From Ryuthela nishihirai (Eukaryota > Arthropoda > Arachnida > Araneae > Heptathelidae), in contig JAWZYU010000019.1 in NCBI GenBank assembly GCA_038380435.1, forward strand, positions 23,585,801 through 23,649,800: 64,000 nt of DNA, read 5' to 3'. Below are positions 33,890 through 46,748 of the stretch, piece after piece. The first letter of the stretch is position 1; each line of letters starts with the position of its first letter. The notes beneath the pieces were generated by a model. It worked only from the letters and a program-made list of their open reading frames with translations. It did not search any database and was not told where the DNA came from. The translations under genes were made by a program, and so were the position numbers.

Positions 33890-34916
33890 TATATATGAAT
33901 CTTTAAAAAAAAATGCAAATCTTGGTTTCTTTCGACAATTTTCGTAATTGTACTCGATAATGAAAGGCTCGATCCAAAAGTTTTAATCTTGAAAATGATA
34001 TCTTCCCGCCTTGAAATTCCTTGAAATACCTTGAAATTCTCTGCCAAAGTCGAATCCGTTTATCCTAAATACATATATGACCCGAAATTTGACAATATCT
34101 TCAAATTCCTAATTTTACACATTTATTAAAACATTTTGTATAATTTAGAAAACAATAGTATGTAATAACTTTTATTATGAAAAAATAATACAACAACATT
34201 TTACTATATTTTTTTTTATCAAAGTTAAATGTTCGATTCTTCTCTAACAAGCAGCAAATCTACTCGTATGTGCCTGCTACTATAGTGTTTTCGAGAGTAA
34301 ATTTATATACTATCAGTTGGACCAACTGTCATGTTGGATTTCGGTATATTGAGGACTCTGGGAAAGTTTTTGTTATAGTGGAAACCAAATATTCGGTGCA
34401 CAGAGGAGAAAAATACGGATAAATCTACTCTCCTATTCTTTTGGCAATTATTCACTCCACGAACGTCAGACTATAGAACTAGTTTTATCTGTCGTGACTC
34501 TGCTCACAGGCACAGATTGCTATGTTCCATACAATTAAAAGCGAGATAAAACAAAATAATTTATTCATCACGATTATATAAAAATCATAATGATTAATCT
34601 GAAATTAATTGTTTGTTTCTAAAAATCTAATAACTTCTAGTAGAATTTCAAGGTAATTAAATATATTATGTTAGTTACAGGCGATTTTTGTTTCGAAAGA
34701 AATAAGAAAAATGTTATTGAGTTTATATCTCTGCGACTTAATTCAGTAGTCTTCCACAGGAGCGCTGCTGTATGAGAGTTTAACATTGTGGAAATGTTGC
34801 CATTACTGTTTTAGAGAGTGGAACCTCTGTACTCTGTTACACATACACTCAATAATTAATATATTACTCTAATAAAATTTATATTCTTATTAAAGACAGC
34901 AGTTCGGTCCAGCACA
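33890..34916. other. Non-coding
   Basis: A short tandem run of 'CCTTGAAAT'-like units at 34011-34040. Otherwise AT-rich, nothing recognised. Confidence 0.5.
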
Positions 34917-35168
34917 ATGAGGACACCGATGGGCATGGAAAGCTAGATGTCGGTTAGATGAGACATTAAGCAGTGATATAATGTCCAGAAGAACCATACA
35001 CTGTGAACGTTAAGGAACACGCTAAACGGCCTTGACAGAAGGCTTCCATCTCTGTCTTGTGCAGTAGTTCCCCTTCGCCAACCGTCTTTGATGTCTTGGG
35101 TTTCCTGTGACCTGCCATGTAGCCCATTGTGTGCAACACAGTGCCTCTCAGAGTAAAACAAAGCAATT
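34917..35168 (+). mobile_element. SINE-A copy 12, head missing
   Basis: Starts inside the body ('GAGGACACCGATGGGCATGG') and runs through 'GTGAACGTTAAGGAACACGC' to 'CTCAGAGTAAAACAAAGC'. Moderately diverged and 5'-truncated. Confidence 0.82.
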
Positions 35169-36557
35169 TTCCTGGTACAGAAGGTTACGTTCTGTACAAC
35201 AAGTTGCATTTCATTCCAGTTCCATTTTTATTTCATTTAAAAAAAAACTATATCAAACATTGAATAAGTAAGGCAATTGATTCACAAGATATAAGTAAAA
35301 TTTGAAGTATTCTCTTTATAAACGACTGGCTAATTGCTACTGATGATCTATTTAGGACAAATTCTAAACAATATAATTTTCAAACTAGGCGTTAAAATGC
35401 AATCAATATTAGAAATTATTATAATTATGATAATCATATTTTCATAATCCTTAAGTAGTTTTAATTTATGCTCAGTGCTTAATGTGAATTATGACCACCT
35501 CCCTCCATGTTTTATCAATGAAAGATAACTCATAAACTCTAGAACTTCTGGAAAAAATTGATTTGTAACAGAGTAGGACTGGAGATAAATTAAAGATCTG
35601 AATCAAATCTATCTAAATCTTGAATTTCAACAATATTCCCTTAGTATTTCAAGAGTTATGGAAGTTTGAATATATAACAACACCAATGTCTAAAGTTAGA
35701 ATTTAATTCAGAAGTTAATTATAATTTGAATAAGAGGTATTATTCCACACTATTTAATATAACAGATGTATATTTGAAAAGTTAATAAAAATTAATTTTT
35801 AAAAAATTAATTACTCTTTCAATATTTTTCGATTTTTCTAAGACTTGCATTGTTGCTGTTAAATATTCAAACTTCCATAACTCGTACAAAATGAACACTA
35901 TTGAAAATCGAGATTTTGATAGATTTGATTGGGATCATTAATTTATCTTCGGTTACATTTTCTCATAAAACGCTTAGTTTATAAGTTAGAGAGCTTGAAA
36001 GTTAGCTTCCACTAATATAACATGGAAGGAAGTGGTCATAATCATTTCATAATGACCTTGGAATTGACCATATATATATAATATATCAGGAAACTCTTGC
36101 AGACCATTTTCGAGGCAGTTGGAGACCACCCTTAAGAAATTATAAATACTTTACTCAATTACGATCCTTTGGTGCTGAACAAGTCACACGACGAAAAATT
36201 TTGGTTTATGAGAACCGTGTATTTACACTATGATGTAATCTGCAATTTTGTTGTTATGTTGGTTGTTTTTAATCTATATACCTTTCTTTTGGGCAAACTT
36301 ATTTTTCTCATTGGGCCAATAAGTACTGTTTTCCTTTATTGTCAATGCCATTGGCGCTATATGTAACGAATACAAATTCTATTAAACAGAAAATTTAATC
36401 CATGAAATTTTCCAAGTAACTTAAGTTTTTTAAAGAACTTAATACTGTTAATTAAGATATCATATATCAGTGCATATACAGATAGAGATTGCTAAATATG
36501 GAAAGGGCGAACCTTTTAACGAATGTTGCAAATTCTGTCTATGGTAGAAATTTGAAA
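35169..36557. other. Non-coding
   Basis: AT-rich with no recognised gene or element. Short palindromic TA run near 36071-36086. Confidence 0.45.
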
Positions 36558-36751
36558 TTTTGTGGTAGAGTGTCAAAATATTTCCACTGACAGCAACAAT
36601 TTGTCCCCTTTTCTTAGAGGGGTATGAGAGAAGAACATTTTTAAATTTAAGGATATTTTTATGTTGTATAATTACTAAAAAAAACATTATTTGTACTTCT
36701 ATTTTATTTTTCGTATCCCCACCAACGAGAAATTTCTTGGGTCCATTAGTT

Positions 36752-36850
36752 ATTTAATGTTCAATATCAATACTTTGTTTTTATTTAATTTCATTTAATG
36801 TTCAATATCAATACTTTTTTTATTTAATTTCATTTAATGTTCATTAATGT
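36752..36850. repeat. 41-bp tandem repeat, about 2.3 copies
   Basis: ATTTAATGTTCAATATCAAT begins units at 36752 and 36793, with a partial third at 36832. Confidence 0.8.
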
Positions 36851-37051
36851 TTCATCAATTTTCGTTTAAAGTTCACCATCAATACTCAAATTCTAACATT
36901 TTGGAAACATACATTGTAAATATTTTATATATATATTTCGGCTTTTGTAATACATAACTAAACATTTTGGAATTAATAATTTTTTCAACTTTCTTCATAA
37001 AATATTTGTTTTCAGACGGGCATAAGCAAAATTTGCATAAGTCCCTGCAGA

Positions 37052-37230
37052 TTACGATACGTTTCCTTGCCCAGTCGTCAGTTCACCTGGAACATTTCGC
37101 CAGCTGCTGGTTACCTTCCTGATTTGTTGCAGATGCCGCACTATAGTTGTTTGTAAGCAACCAAGTTCGGACGAAAACTTGCAAGTGGTTTCCGATGAAT
37201 CAGCTTCAATAGCATGTCACAGAATATTGC
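37052..37230 (-). pseudogene. Mariner helix-turn-helix fragment
   Basis: The minus strand reads KFSSELGCLQTTIVRHLQQI, then RKVTSSWRNVPGELT, before a stop at about 37052. Mariner transposases carry 'ELGVS.TTI.RHL..IGKV....WVPHELT' at this position. Only this segment is recognisable; catalytic parts are absent. Confidence 0.55.
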
Positions 37231-37432
37231 GATCTGACGATATTAGCCGAAATAATACCGTCCCGATGGATAGCCTATTCCTTCACTTTCCACTTAGCAT
37301 ATTTCTCAGGCAGCTTCATTATCTTTTTATCCTTTTCTTCACTAATGACGTAAAATTGCAATAGTTTCAACACTTGTGGTAGAGTGTCAAAAAAGATTAC
37401 CACTGACAGCAACAATTTGTCCCCTTTTCTCA

Positions 37433-38099
37433 TTCATTGTACAACGTTTTTAACGATGAATATCGATTCCGATACTTATAAAGAATTATTGACTTACTCG
37501 GTGAACTTTACACTTTCCCATTGTACTGCGTTCAGAGGTTTGCAAATGCAACATGGTGATGAGCGTGCCATCGTATATATTTTGCATGGCGAAAAACGCA
37601 CGGACTGATGAATCATCTGATTATAGACGAATGCAGTGATTGAATGGCTGATAAGGATCACGCAAATTCTAATTATAATGCATAAATGGTAGAGTGCTGA
37701 ATGTTTGTAATCTAGGTATAATCCGGGTCCTACATCTCGAAAAAAAAACGAAACTTGAACTTCGAAATGTCCTTCAACGTCACGTAGAGGCCACGTAGAT
37801 GTCAAACCTTGATCTGCGAGTGAGACAAGCTTGTAAATTGGTGTCTAGGGGTGATTCAATCATACAGCTCACAAACGTTATGAAATTTTGGATAAACGAG
37901 GTTTCGAAGTCAAATTTCCCTCTTCCGATGATTCGAGGATAAAATTTTACACCTGGGAGTAATATGGGTCTTTAATCTCAAAAATATAAATTTTTTGGTC
38001 TAATGGGTTTAAGGTAAAATTAAAGACAAAAGTCCAATTTCAGTCATTTGGTACTGGAGCTTTCTTTCCCTTAAAAAAAGAGCGAAAAGTGTAAAAGAC
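37433..38099. other. Non-coding
   Basis: Short frames only, none recognised. Confidence 0.4.
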
Positions 38100-39210
38100 T
38101 TGTATAAAAGCTTTCAAACGTGAGTGCCAAACATAGTTACGTACCAAATGAAAGCATCGTACTTGGAGACGGCATGGGCAACAAAAGTTTTAACCGCAAG
38201 CTTTCTTTTCCCCTTAAAAAGGCGAATATTGGTAGTTAGAAGTATTTCAGGTTGTAGATCTGAGAAAGTGAAGATATTATAAATCTGGTTAAATATGATA
38301 TTTTGCAGCAGATTTTGATGAATAAAAGTGTTTTGTAAACTACTGTAAGAAGCTATAGAAGTAATGTACATCCAGAGTGGGGACAAGGAAACAGAACGCT
38401 TGAGAATGTCATTTGCGTATTTTGCAGAATAATATTAATTTCTTAAAGGTTGGACATATCGCTGAAATATGTCCATAATATATATTTCTTCTAACTAGTA
38501 TAAGCCGGAGTCTTTGACTCAACAATTGATATTTAATTATATTTGACTTTTTTTATAAACAAGGTGGTAGTTTATTAACAAATTTCCTTGGAATATTTAC
38601 CTATTTTCCTCTTGAGTTTTTATCGTTGTTTGTTGATTTAGGTATGTGTGTGTGTTTTTCTTGTCAATCTTTAATGTGCCATTTCTTACGAGCAACGTGT
38701 TATACATGAAATAAACTTTGGTGAAGTGGAGAATGTCATAGGCTATATAAATGTTGTATAATGTCTATCTTTTCCCTAAAACATTAGTGAAATTGTAAAA
38801 TAATATTTCATAAAAGCTTTCAAACACGAGTGCCATATCTATTTAGTTACGTGCTAAATGAAAGCTTGGTACTTGGAGAGTGCCAGGAGCAACAAATGTT
38901 TTAACCGTAAGTTTTCTTCTTAAAAAGACGAAATGTAAACGATTGTTTGGTTATATCTTTCGAATATGAATACCGAGCAAAATCATTTCTCAAATGCAGA
39001 TTTGCTATGACGTTGGGACTATCATAGGTCGTAAAACATTTACCACCTGCGTTTTTCTTCCCTTCCGAGAAAAGTGGTGGATTATATAAACGTTTTTCTT
39101 ACTATATCATTCAAAAGCCCCAAAAGCCCCGGGTGATGTATTATGTGACAAATGATAGCTTGTCACCGGTTACTTTAAGTTTTACCCCCCCCCCCTTCCT
39201 CTTATTAAAA
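38100..39210. repeat. Old dispersed repeat, two to three diverged units
   Basis: 38100-38226 and 38809-38943 share 'ATAAAAGCTTTCAAAC', 'GAGTGCCA', 'AAATGAAAGC', 'GTACTTGGAGA' and 'GTTTTAACCG' in the same order. A third, weaker unit lies at 39085-39200 ('CAAATGATAGCTTG'). Related phrases appear at 46.4 kb and 52.96 kb. It is not a family I recognise. Confidence 0.6.
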
Positions 39211-40896
39211 AAGGGAAGAAATATTCAATGAGATAGATCTCAACGAGTCATATGCATTTAAAAAAAATTGAATCTTATGAATATCACGAGCTACCAATTA
39301 TGCCTCATCAGTTAATTTTTTCACTGTTTTTGTGTTGATATATTTCAGATTATTTTCCTTTATAAAGATATACTTAGAAACTTGTGTGAAACAGACACTG
39401 AATTTACTTTTATTATCAACGCACAAAGACTTTCAGTGACTGTTCAGTCTCTTTAAAGACACATTCCAAAAGAATTTGCGAAGCAGCTGTTTCAAACACG
39501 CTGACGCTCAGAGAATGGGATTTATGATAGCCAGATAAGAGCTGGAGTGGAATAGGAAGGGTGAGTCTCAACTCACCAGAAGAAAAACAGGGCAATTGCA
39601 AAAGGCCGAAAATCTCAGTTATACTGTATAGTATTAAATTCCCTGTGATTGTCTTAAACACTTAGAAAAGGAACTATGTATCTGGCATAATTTGGGTATA
39701 GGAAATGTATGGTATAGGAAATTTGGGTATGGAGAAATGGGCCATTAACTTATTGACAACAGTCGAAACTTTTTTTTTGATGTTAGCATCAAACCTTCAA
39801 CTCCCCCCCCCCCCCGAAATGTTTGCAAATTCGTTAATAAGCAACCTGACCTTGTCATTCGATGAGAAAAATAAAGGAGGTAATTCTCGTTTCAATTATA
39901 GAGTGACGACGTGTATCTTGTACATCATTTAAACTCCTTTAAGAAAAGACTGCATAAATTTAAATAGGTGAGATTTTAAATTTTTTTGCCTATATCTATT
40001 CATTAGATTATATTTATGCTATTTGAAGTCTATTTCAGAGAAAACTCATTTAATTATTTTGCATGAGCTCTTCTTCGGGAAAGCATCAATAAAAATAGTT
40101 CAGTGTCATCTAATGACTCAACAAATTATTTGTTGGAAATCTATCCTGATAAAATTGAAAAATTGGAGGCGAAAGAAAATATAATTTCAAATTTATAAAA
40201 TGAATTTCAGAGAGCAAATAGAATTACTACAAAGGAAAATATTTTTTCGCTACTGGAAAAATCAAAACAAAGCATTGCAAAGAAATGTTGTAACGATATT
40301 TGCAAATCACATATCTGCAGTGAGAATATTTTTCTATGCTTAAATGGATTCTCTCTAAGAAGAGAAATAATTTAGATTCAAAATTATTAGAAGACATTTT
40401 GCTTATAATGACGAATAAAACAAACTAACATTGATTGCGTTATGTCAATATTTTTGAATGAATGTCGTTTTCTTTTTTAATTTTTTTTTGATTATGCGTT
40501 ACGACGATAATTTTTCTGAAGAGAATTTTACTTTTTTTAAACTTCCTCGAGTCATTTTAGAACTTCTTTCAAAACTATTAATATGTGTACAAAACGTTTT
40601 ATAGTACTAAAGGTTATGAACTCATACTTATGTTCAGAAATTTTTATTTATAATGTTCTATTTTTTTCCTGAAGAATTCTTAGAAATTGGTGTAAATTTT
40701 TTCAGTCAGGGATGCACCCAGGGGATGGAGGGTTCGCTCCCCTTCCCCCGGAAAATCAGGTCATCTTATGCGAAATCTTAAACTTTTCTACTTGCTTTGA
40801 AATTCAAACAGGTGTTTTTGTATCATTTTATTTTAACCCCATATTTTTATGCCGGAACATTAAAAAAAGTTCATGACACATATTGATGATTGTAGG
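39211..40896. other. Non-coding with C13 run
   Basis: AT-rich. C13 at 39803-39815. No gene recognised. Confidence 0.45.
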
Positions 40897-40907
40897 GTAA
40901 TGAAGAT

Positions 40908-41476
40908 CATCATCATCATCATCATCCTCAAGCAGCCATGGGCTACGGAGGTCCAACCAGACTGTGCAGTTTAATTCTCCAAGCATATCTGTCCTGAGCT
41001 ACATCAGCTGCATCCGGCCACTGTACACCAATTCTAACAAGGTCCTGTTTGACATTGTCTGCCCACCGCATCCTAGGTCTCCCCCTCCTTCTGAGGCCTC
41101 TAGGCACACTGTTCATAACCCTATTCGCCAATCTATAATTATCCATACGGGCAACATGGCCAAACCAGCGGAGTCTCTCTCTGCACAATATGCTGCTTAA
41201 AGGAGGTTGCAGACTCCTTTGCCTAACCTCATCATTAGTTACAAAGTTAAACCACCTAATACCCAAGATACTGCGTAAGCATCTAGAATCAAAAGCATCT
41301 AGTTTCCTGTTATCTTGCTTACACAGCGTCCAAGTTTCACTACCATAACTAACCCTAGAAAGAACCAAACTATTATACAGTCTAATTTTAGTCTTTAGGT
41401 GTATACGCCTATTTCTCCACACTCTCCATAGGTTCTTAAAAGTCCCTGCAGCAATCCCTATTCGTCTGTTAATCTC
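40908..41476 (-). mobile_element. LINE-A copy 3, 5'-truncated, 11-bp TSD
   Basis: The 3'-most 569 bp of LINE-A, from a (GAT)n tail at 40908 to a truncation at 41476. GTAATGAAGAT lies at 40897-40907 and 41477-41487. The open frame covers the post-RT region (LYNSLVLSRVSYGSETWTLC, GRPRMRWADN) and ends with LVGPP and a TAG at 40943-40945. This is the intact family stop codon. Little damaged, hence fairly recent. Confidence 0.92.
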
Positions 41477-41487
41477 GTAATGAAGAT

Positions 41488-42006
41488 AGAACATCAGAAT
41501 CTGACTGTTGTAAGTTGTTGTTGGATAATGAAGAAAATATCTATATATATAGATAACATTATGTTTACCTGTAAGTATATCCTGCACACGATAAGTTACA
41601 ATGTTGTTGAATAATTAGTATATGCCTACATTGTCATCGGTTAGCGACAATAAAATCAGAGAGAAGTAGTGGAGAAATCGTGTTACACTGAGCAGCCATC
41701 GAAAACCATCCCTAATTTAAAAATCGTGTTGGTAGAAGTCATGTTATTCAGTCACTTGGTGTAGTATGCTTTGCATAATTGTTTATAAGTCAACGATTTT
41801 TATTTATTTTCTTTTTTCATATCTTAACCGAGAATTTTTTCATTTATGTTCATTTATAATGCATGAATAAAAATAACGGTAATAAAAAAAACCGTAATAG
41901 GCTCCTCTTTGTACGGTTTACAATAGATACACATCAATCACCTAAAGTATTACAAGCAATTGAGTATTTCAGCTGATTTTAGTTTCAGCTGATTTAATAT
42001 TTAATC
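41488..42006. other. Non-coding
   Basis: Nothing recognised. Confidence 0.5.
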
Positions 42007-42420
42007 GGTTTCGAATCCATAAAACCAAAAGTAACGGGTCGAGACATCTACCGATACATTCAACGTGTAATTCTCCCCGAATGAAATCGGAAAACAATAG
42101 TTTGAGATATGTGGCTGTATTAGAACACCAGTTAAAAAACTTCAACTTTTAGAGGGTTCGACCCAGTTGCTCGGCTATGTAACGGGTTCGATACCTTGCA
42201 TGATTGAATTAACGGAACGAATTCCGGTGGTATAACGCTATATTGGCGAACGGTTCGGAAGTATTAGATATTAACTCATTTTATCCAGCATGCAATCTGT
42301 TTCGAACCTATAACACAAAAAGTAAAGGGTCGAGACCTCTTCCGATACATTCAACGTGTATTTTTCCCGAATGTAATCGGAAAACATTAGTTTAAGATCT
42401 GTGGCTCTATTAGAACACGA
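42007..42420. repeat. Duplicated segment of about 122 bp, 292 bp apart
   Basis: 42007-42128 and 42299-42420 share 'GGGTCGAGAC', 'CCGATACATTCAACGTGTA', 'AATCGGAAAACA' and 'TATTAGAACAC' in order. The spacer contains two 'GGTTCGA' words resembling B boxes but no folded tRNA. Confidence 0.75.
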
Positions 42421-42478
42421 GATGTGTTCACTGAAAGAGAAATTTAAAGCTATTTTTAATTATCTCACCTTAACCTCT

Positions 42479-43322
42479 CCATCTGGTCTCTTGCAAGCTT
42501 AAAATATATAGGTTATAACACTCAAATTCCTGCTTGAGAACATCAAGAGAATAATTTCAACGTAAAGTGCTCACGTTCCACGTTCCTACAGAGAGAAAAT
42601 GACTAGCAGTATTTTTTTTGAAGAAACTAGGTTTATTGAGAAACGTAGAACGAACAATATCAAACAGCCCCCTGATCGCAGGCATGGGGCAAAGACCTGT
42701 TCCTCCACTGCTACAGGCTGAAGTAATCCATGCTGGTAGGAACTTCAAGCACCACAGTTTTTAAGTGAACCTTTTCAAGAGCCATAAGACCTGCCTGAGA
42801 CATATTACTCCAGTTTAGGATTAGCGATGCCCAACTAACTAAGTGAGGTAGCTGCGATGGCCTATGATCAGGATTGTCCACCAGCTGATATAAGGTATCC
42901 CGTGCCTCTGTTCACTTAGGGCTGGCAACCCACAAGCAAACAGAAAACACAGCGGCAAATTCTCACTCAACAGATGTCCACCTCTGCAGCAAGTCCAGAA
43001 TCCAGAATCAAGCTCAAAGCCGTAAACCAGTCCAGTGTCATAGGCGTAAATGGTCATCACCAAGACCCTGTGAAGTTGACAATTCCTCAACAGGGCAGGG
43101 AAAAAGAAAAACTGTGGCCATAGATGACCAGATCAGTAGGGTACACCGGTCTGACAGCCCTCCACTTCGGTTTCCACCGAAAAGAGAATATCTCTTTTGA
43201 TAAAAACTTTTTGAAAGGTACTAACGGCATGTTCCAAGAGAAGGCGGGGTCGGACATTATGTGCTAGACCCGGACGGTTCTATACATCATCACTGGGGAT
43301 TGGTACACAACTATCCTTCCAG
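42479..43322 (-). mobile_element. LINE-A 5' fragment (copy 5)
   Basis: Corresponds to the leader and endonuclease start of copy 1 (12758-13480). The frame 42557-42748 ends LSVGTWNVSTLR, the endonuclease N-terminal motif that is frameshifted in copy 1. Similarity is lost beyond about 43322 at the 5' side and stops abruptly at 42479 after the 'TTGCAAGC' of the QETRW region. Confidence 0.8.
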
Positions 43323-43351
43323 TTTATGCATAGGCAACGTTTAGAGCCCAG

Positions 43352-44393
43352 ATGCATTAGTGGAGAAAATTTGCAATGCAGGCCAATTTGTGATCCGAAC
43401 CTATAGTAACATCAGAATCACATAGGGAGAATACTATCAGTAGCTGTAGTAATGATAATACAACATTCGGTACTGAAAGCGTGAAAATATCGTTGATGAA
43501 AATTCGTTTTTCTTAAACCTTAAATGTATCATTAATACACATCCGTGATATATAATCTTCAACGAAATGTACCCAGACAAGTTTAATGTTGAATGAAAGA
43601 CATACAATTGTATTAAATTAATATATATATATTGTGGTAGTTTAACTCTGAAAATACCATTTAATGGATTATTGAGAAATGGAACAGTTATACAAGTAAC
43701 TCTCATTTAATGCGGGAAATGAGTTCGGGAAGATCATCGTTAAACGAATTTTCGTGTAAAACGAAGGGATTTTTTATTTGTTTGTATTTTCGCCTATCTT
43801 ATTGATCTGTTTTCCTTTTCTTAGTTTCGTAATGGATGTTTGATTTCAACGAAAATAATTATAATTCTCAATATTTGTTTAAAGATTACATATATGCATA
43901 ATTATGTATATAAATATGTGATCGATTAATTAATTTTACAGTTCATTTCTTAATAAGGAACGAAACCAGCTGGTTTGCATTGCTGGGCTCTGTTTTGTGC
44001 CAAATATTTATTTGTATTATTCCATTAACTGGTCACAACATCGTCTTATGGCATCCGGTCACGAAATATCAATATCATGATCCTTCAACAAATCTATGCG
44101 TTTATTGCGCAGTGAAAAGGCTTCAGCTAAAATTAAATACCAACACTATTTCTGGTTCATTTCCTTGTCGTTCTTCAAAAGCAGCGTTAAATTCTAAATC
44201 CTGAAGTTCATTGTTAGTGAGTGGCTCACTGTGGAGTTTAATAACTTCGTCCATCTGTCAAAGTTACGCCTTCGTATTCTGCTCCAGTTCAAAATTTCGC
44301 TCAGTTAATTAAAAATCCAACTTAAATTCTTGCAAATAAAGTATTCAGAGGGATAAATCCAAACACGATTTACAAGAATTATGCAGTAGTGAT
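43352..44393. other. Non-coding
   Basis: AT-rich. Frames to 89 codons without recognisable motifs. Confidence 0.4.
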
Positions 44394-44457
44394 TTGGAGA
44401 ACTAAATTGCACAGTGTGGTTGGACCTCCGTAGCCCATGTCTGCTTGATGATGATCG
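44394..44457 (+). mobile_element. LINE-A 3' tail fragment, plus strand
   Basis: 'TTGGAGAACTAAATTGCACA' leads to 'GGACCTCCGTAGCCCATG' (TAG stop included) and 'CTGCTTGATGATGATC'. About 60 bases only, the sole LINE-A piece on the plus strand. Confidence 0.8.
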
Positions 44458-44938
44458 TGTTGTTGTTGATGTTGATAATGATTAATAAACTAAAAACATT
44501 GCAGTATTCAGTAAGTACGAATTAAAGTTCCATTTAGGAATATCCGATGTATTTTTCAGCAAAATGAAAGGAAATAGAGAAAGGGTGTGAATTGCCATGA
44601 AACGAGTGGTGAGAAATGGCGATAAATGTAATCTATGTGTCACGGATAACGCAATTTATAACGTTATTGCTTCTGGGAATAGTATGTTTCAAATGTATAC
44701 AACGTTAGAGGTATCCATTTCAGTTCCTCTCACGTTGGAATATGTTAAAACAGCTCCTGTAACATATTTCGTTACAGAAGCTGTTGTCCCCTTTGAGAAT
44801 GCCAATAACCAGTACAGAATAGAAAAATAAATAATAAACATATAGTATACACTGAGATGCCAATTTGTTAGGTACACCATTCCTCGAACATATAAGGTTC
44901 ATTCAACCAGTAATAAACCACGTAACGGTGGTGGGCCG

Positions 44939-44946
44939 TATAAATA
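44939..44946 (+). promoter_or_regulatory. TATA box candidate
   Basis: TATAAATA after a GC-rich 'GGTGGTGGGCCG'. It lies about 430 bases before the Harbinger-like start codon. A CTCF-like word on the minus strand (45006-45019, one mismatch) follows. Link to any transcript is unproven. Confidence 0.3.
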
Positions 44947-45203
44947 AGAGAGACCAGCTTTTTGAGTTTCGTTTAGAGTTGGATTCAATTTCCGGGAGCA
45001 GGAAGGTGCCATCCAGTGGTGAGCGCGTCGCTAGTACAACGTAAAGGGTCGGGGTAGAATGCAGTGCAGGGAGCTTTCCCAGTGAAAAATTCGACTTACA
45101 AAACATTTTCCACGACAGGTAGAGCAAGCCCTTTCAACTTTAAGAACCGACAACTTCCTTAGCCGACAATACTGGAGACATTTATCCTGTTATGTATAAC
45201 CTA

Positions 45204-45264
45204 TAGGCTACTCGGTGTTGCAAAGCGGAACTTTCAATTCCGCTTTTCAACACCGAGTAGCCTA
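45204..45264. repeat. Hairpin of about 27 bp stem
   Basis: TAGGCTACTCGGTGTTG at 45204 pairs with its complement ending at 45264, and AAGCGGAA with TTCCGCTT inside. Confidence 0.8.
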
Positions 45265-45365
45265 GCGCATGCCTTAGATGGAATGCGCTGGACGCATGCT
45301 TTCAACTGTCTACACCTATGAGTCAAATAGTTTTAAATTTTTCACCACTGTAGACGTGAATTAAA

Positions 45366-45695
45366 ATGTACGTAACTGATGCTGCTATGTTAGCGGGTAT
45401 AAGTGCTGCAATTTTAGTGCTGAAAAAAGCGAGAAAACGACGTGAAAAATACCGGCGATCGATATGGATGAAAGATTACTTTAAAACGCGGAATTTTGGA
45501 ATTAAAGGAAAACATTCTTTTTAAGAACTTTACGCGAATGTCTAGAACAAACTTCTACATGCTTTTGGGAATGGTGGAGCCAAAATCGAAAAAAAAAATT
45601 CTATTTTCAGAGAAGCAATACCAGCTGAAGTGAAATTAGCTATCACACTTAGATACTTGGCTACCTGTGATTCATTCATGTCTCTGATGAATATT
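45366..45695 (+). pseudogene. PIF/Harbinger-like nuclease relic, N-terminal part
   Basis: A 52-codon start frame from ATG at 45366 (ILVLKKARKRREKYRRSIWM, then KDYFKTRNF) is basic like the N-terminus of Harbinger nucleases. After frameshifts come FTRMSRTNFYMLLGMVEPK, then FREAIPAEVKLAITLRYLA and CDSFMSLMNI, closely matching the usual 'F..FVRM....F..LL..V' and 'AIP...RLA.TLR.LATG.S...L'. The DDE nuclease part that should follow is not found. Could also derive from a host HARBI1-type gene, but the decay argues for a transposon. No TIRs assigned. Confidence 0.72.
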
Positions 45696-46748
45696 TGAAC
45701 GTATAATTTGATAAATTATTTAATTTTTTTATTTGTTTAAATTAATTTAATAATTTATATCTCTGATGAATTTTTTATTTTTCAGCATGCGCAAATTTGA
45801 ACTGCGTCGCTCACCTTTCTGCATCTAATCGTCGCCTGGTACAAGAGAACCTCCCCCGTTTCAAATTCCTGGTTACACTTCTGTTTAGATGTAACACTAT
45901 TCACGTAAAAGAAATTAGGTGTTTTAAAGGACATGTTTGGAGTCAAATGTAGGATTTGCATCGAGATATACCATATGGATTACTACTAGGGGCAACTTTT
46001 CAGAGCCCTACCATTTCTGCATCATACTTTAAATTAGCGGGATCCCCTAACAACCTTCAGTCAACCACTTGCAACCGTCTCTAGATATTCGATGTGCCGT
46101 CCATTGAATTCATTGATATAAACGAAATCATGTCATCCCCATCTGATCATCTGTTTCTGTCATGACTCTCACAATATTCCATCCATTACTTCTGGGTATG
46201 GGGGAAATTCTGAATATCAATCAGCGAGTAAATCGAAATTTTTATTTAAAAAAAATATATTTTTTCAGTAGTTAAAAAAGTTGTGAAGTAACGACCAAAG
46301 TTGGCTAGTGCAATTATTTTCTTATCTGTCTATTGCATCGTACTTGTGAGCTGTGTGACAAAATAATCGTTTCATCATATTTCACTAGACTTGTGGCCAA
46401 TGATCTACAGTTGTGTATCAAATGAAAGCCTGTAAATCGTGAACTGTCAATGGCTATAAGTAATGTTCCACATTCTACAAATTTTAATATTCGCAAAAAA
46501 CCGGAAGTATATAAACGTTTACTCCATTGCATTCATTTAACTCTATTCTAACCTGCAATTGTTAGGTTTGTGCTCATCCGCAAAGTATCTAGATGGAACA
46601 GATGGATGATTCCATACCATTGCTTGCAGCGACACCTTTATCAGACGGCCACAATTATCATTTCCCCACTAAATTTCAAACTATGTGGACGCCATGCTTT
46701 GAAGTTCTGTATTTATTATTTGCTTTTTTACTGCAATTTGCAATGTAA
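45696..46748. other. Non-coding
   Basis: Contains a copy of the 'CAAATGAAAGC' dispersed repeat near 46380-46530 (minus orientation relative to 38.1 kb). No gene recognised. Confidence 0.4.

Larger units (their letters stand above)
36558..37432. repeat. Direct repeats of about 58 bp, 817 bp apart
   Basis: 'TTGTGGTAGAGTGTCAAAA' plus 'CACTGACAGCAACAATTTG' and 'TCCCCTTTTCT' occur at 36558-36615 and again at 37375-37432 with few differences. They enclose a 41-bp tandem repeat and a mariner fragment. They could be the ends of a decayed element or part of an old duplication. Confidence 0.6.

Noticed and set aside
44597..44830. 77-codon frame upstream of the Harbinger relic
   Set aside because: No motif recognised, and the opposite strand is equally open.
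45679..45790. An intron in the Harbinger relic (repeat of TCTCTGATGAAT and a TTTTTCAG site)
   Set aside because: Translation after the supposed acceptor does not continue Harbinger similarity.
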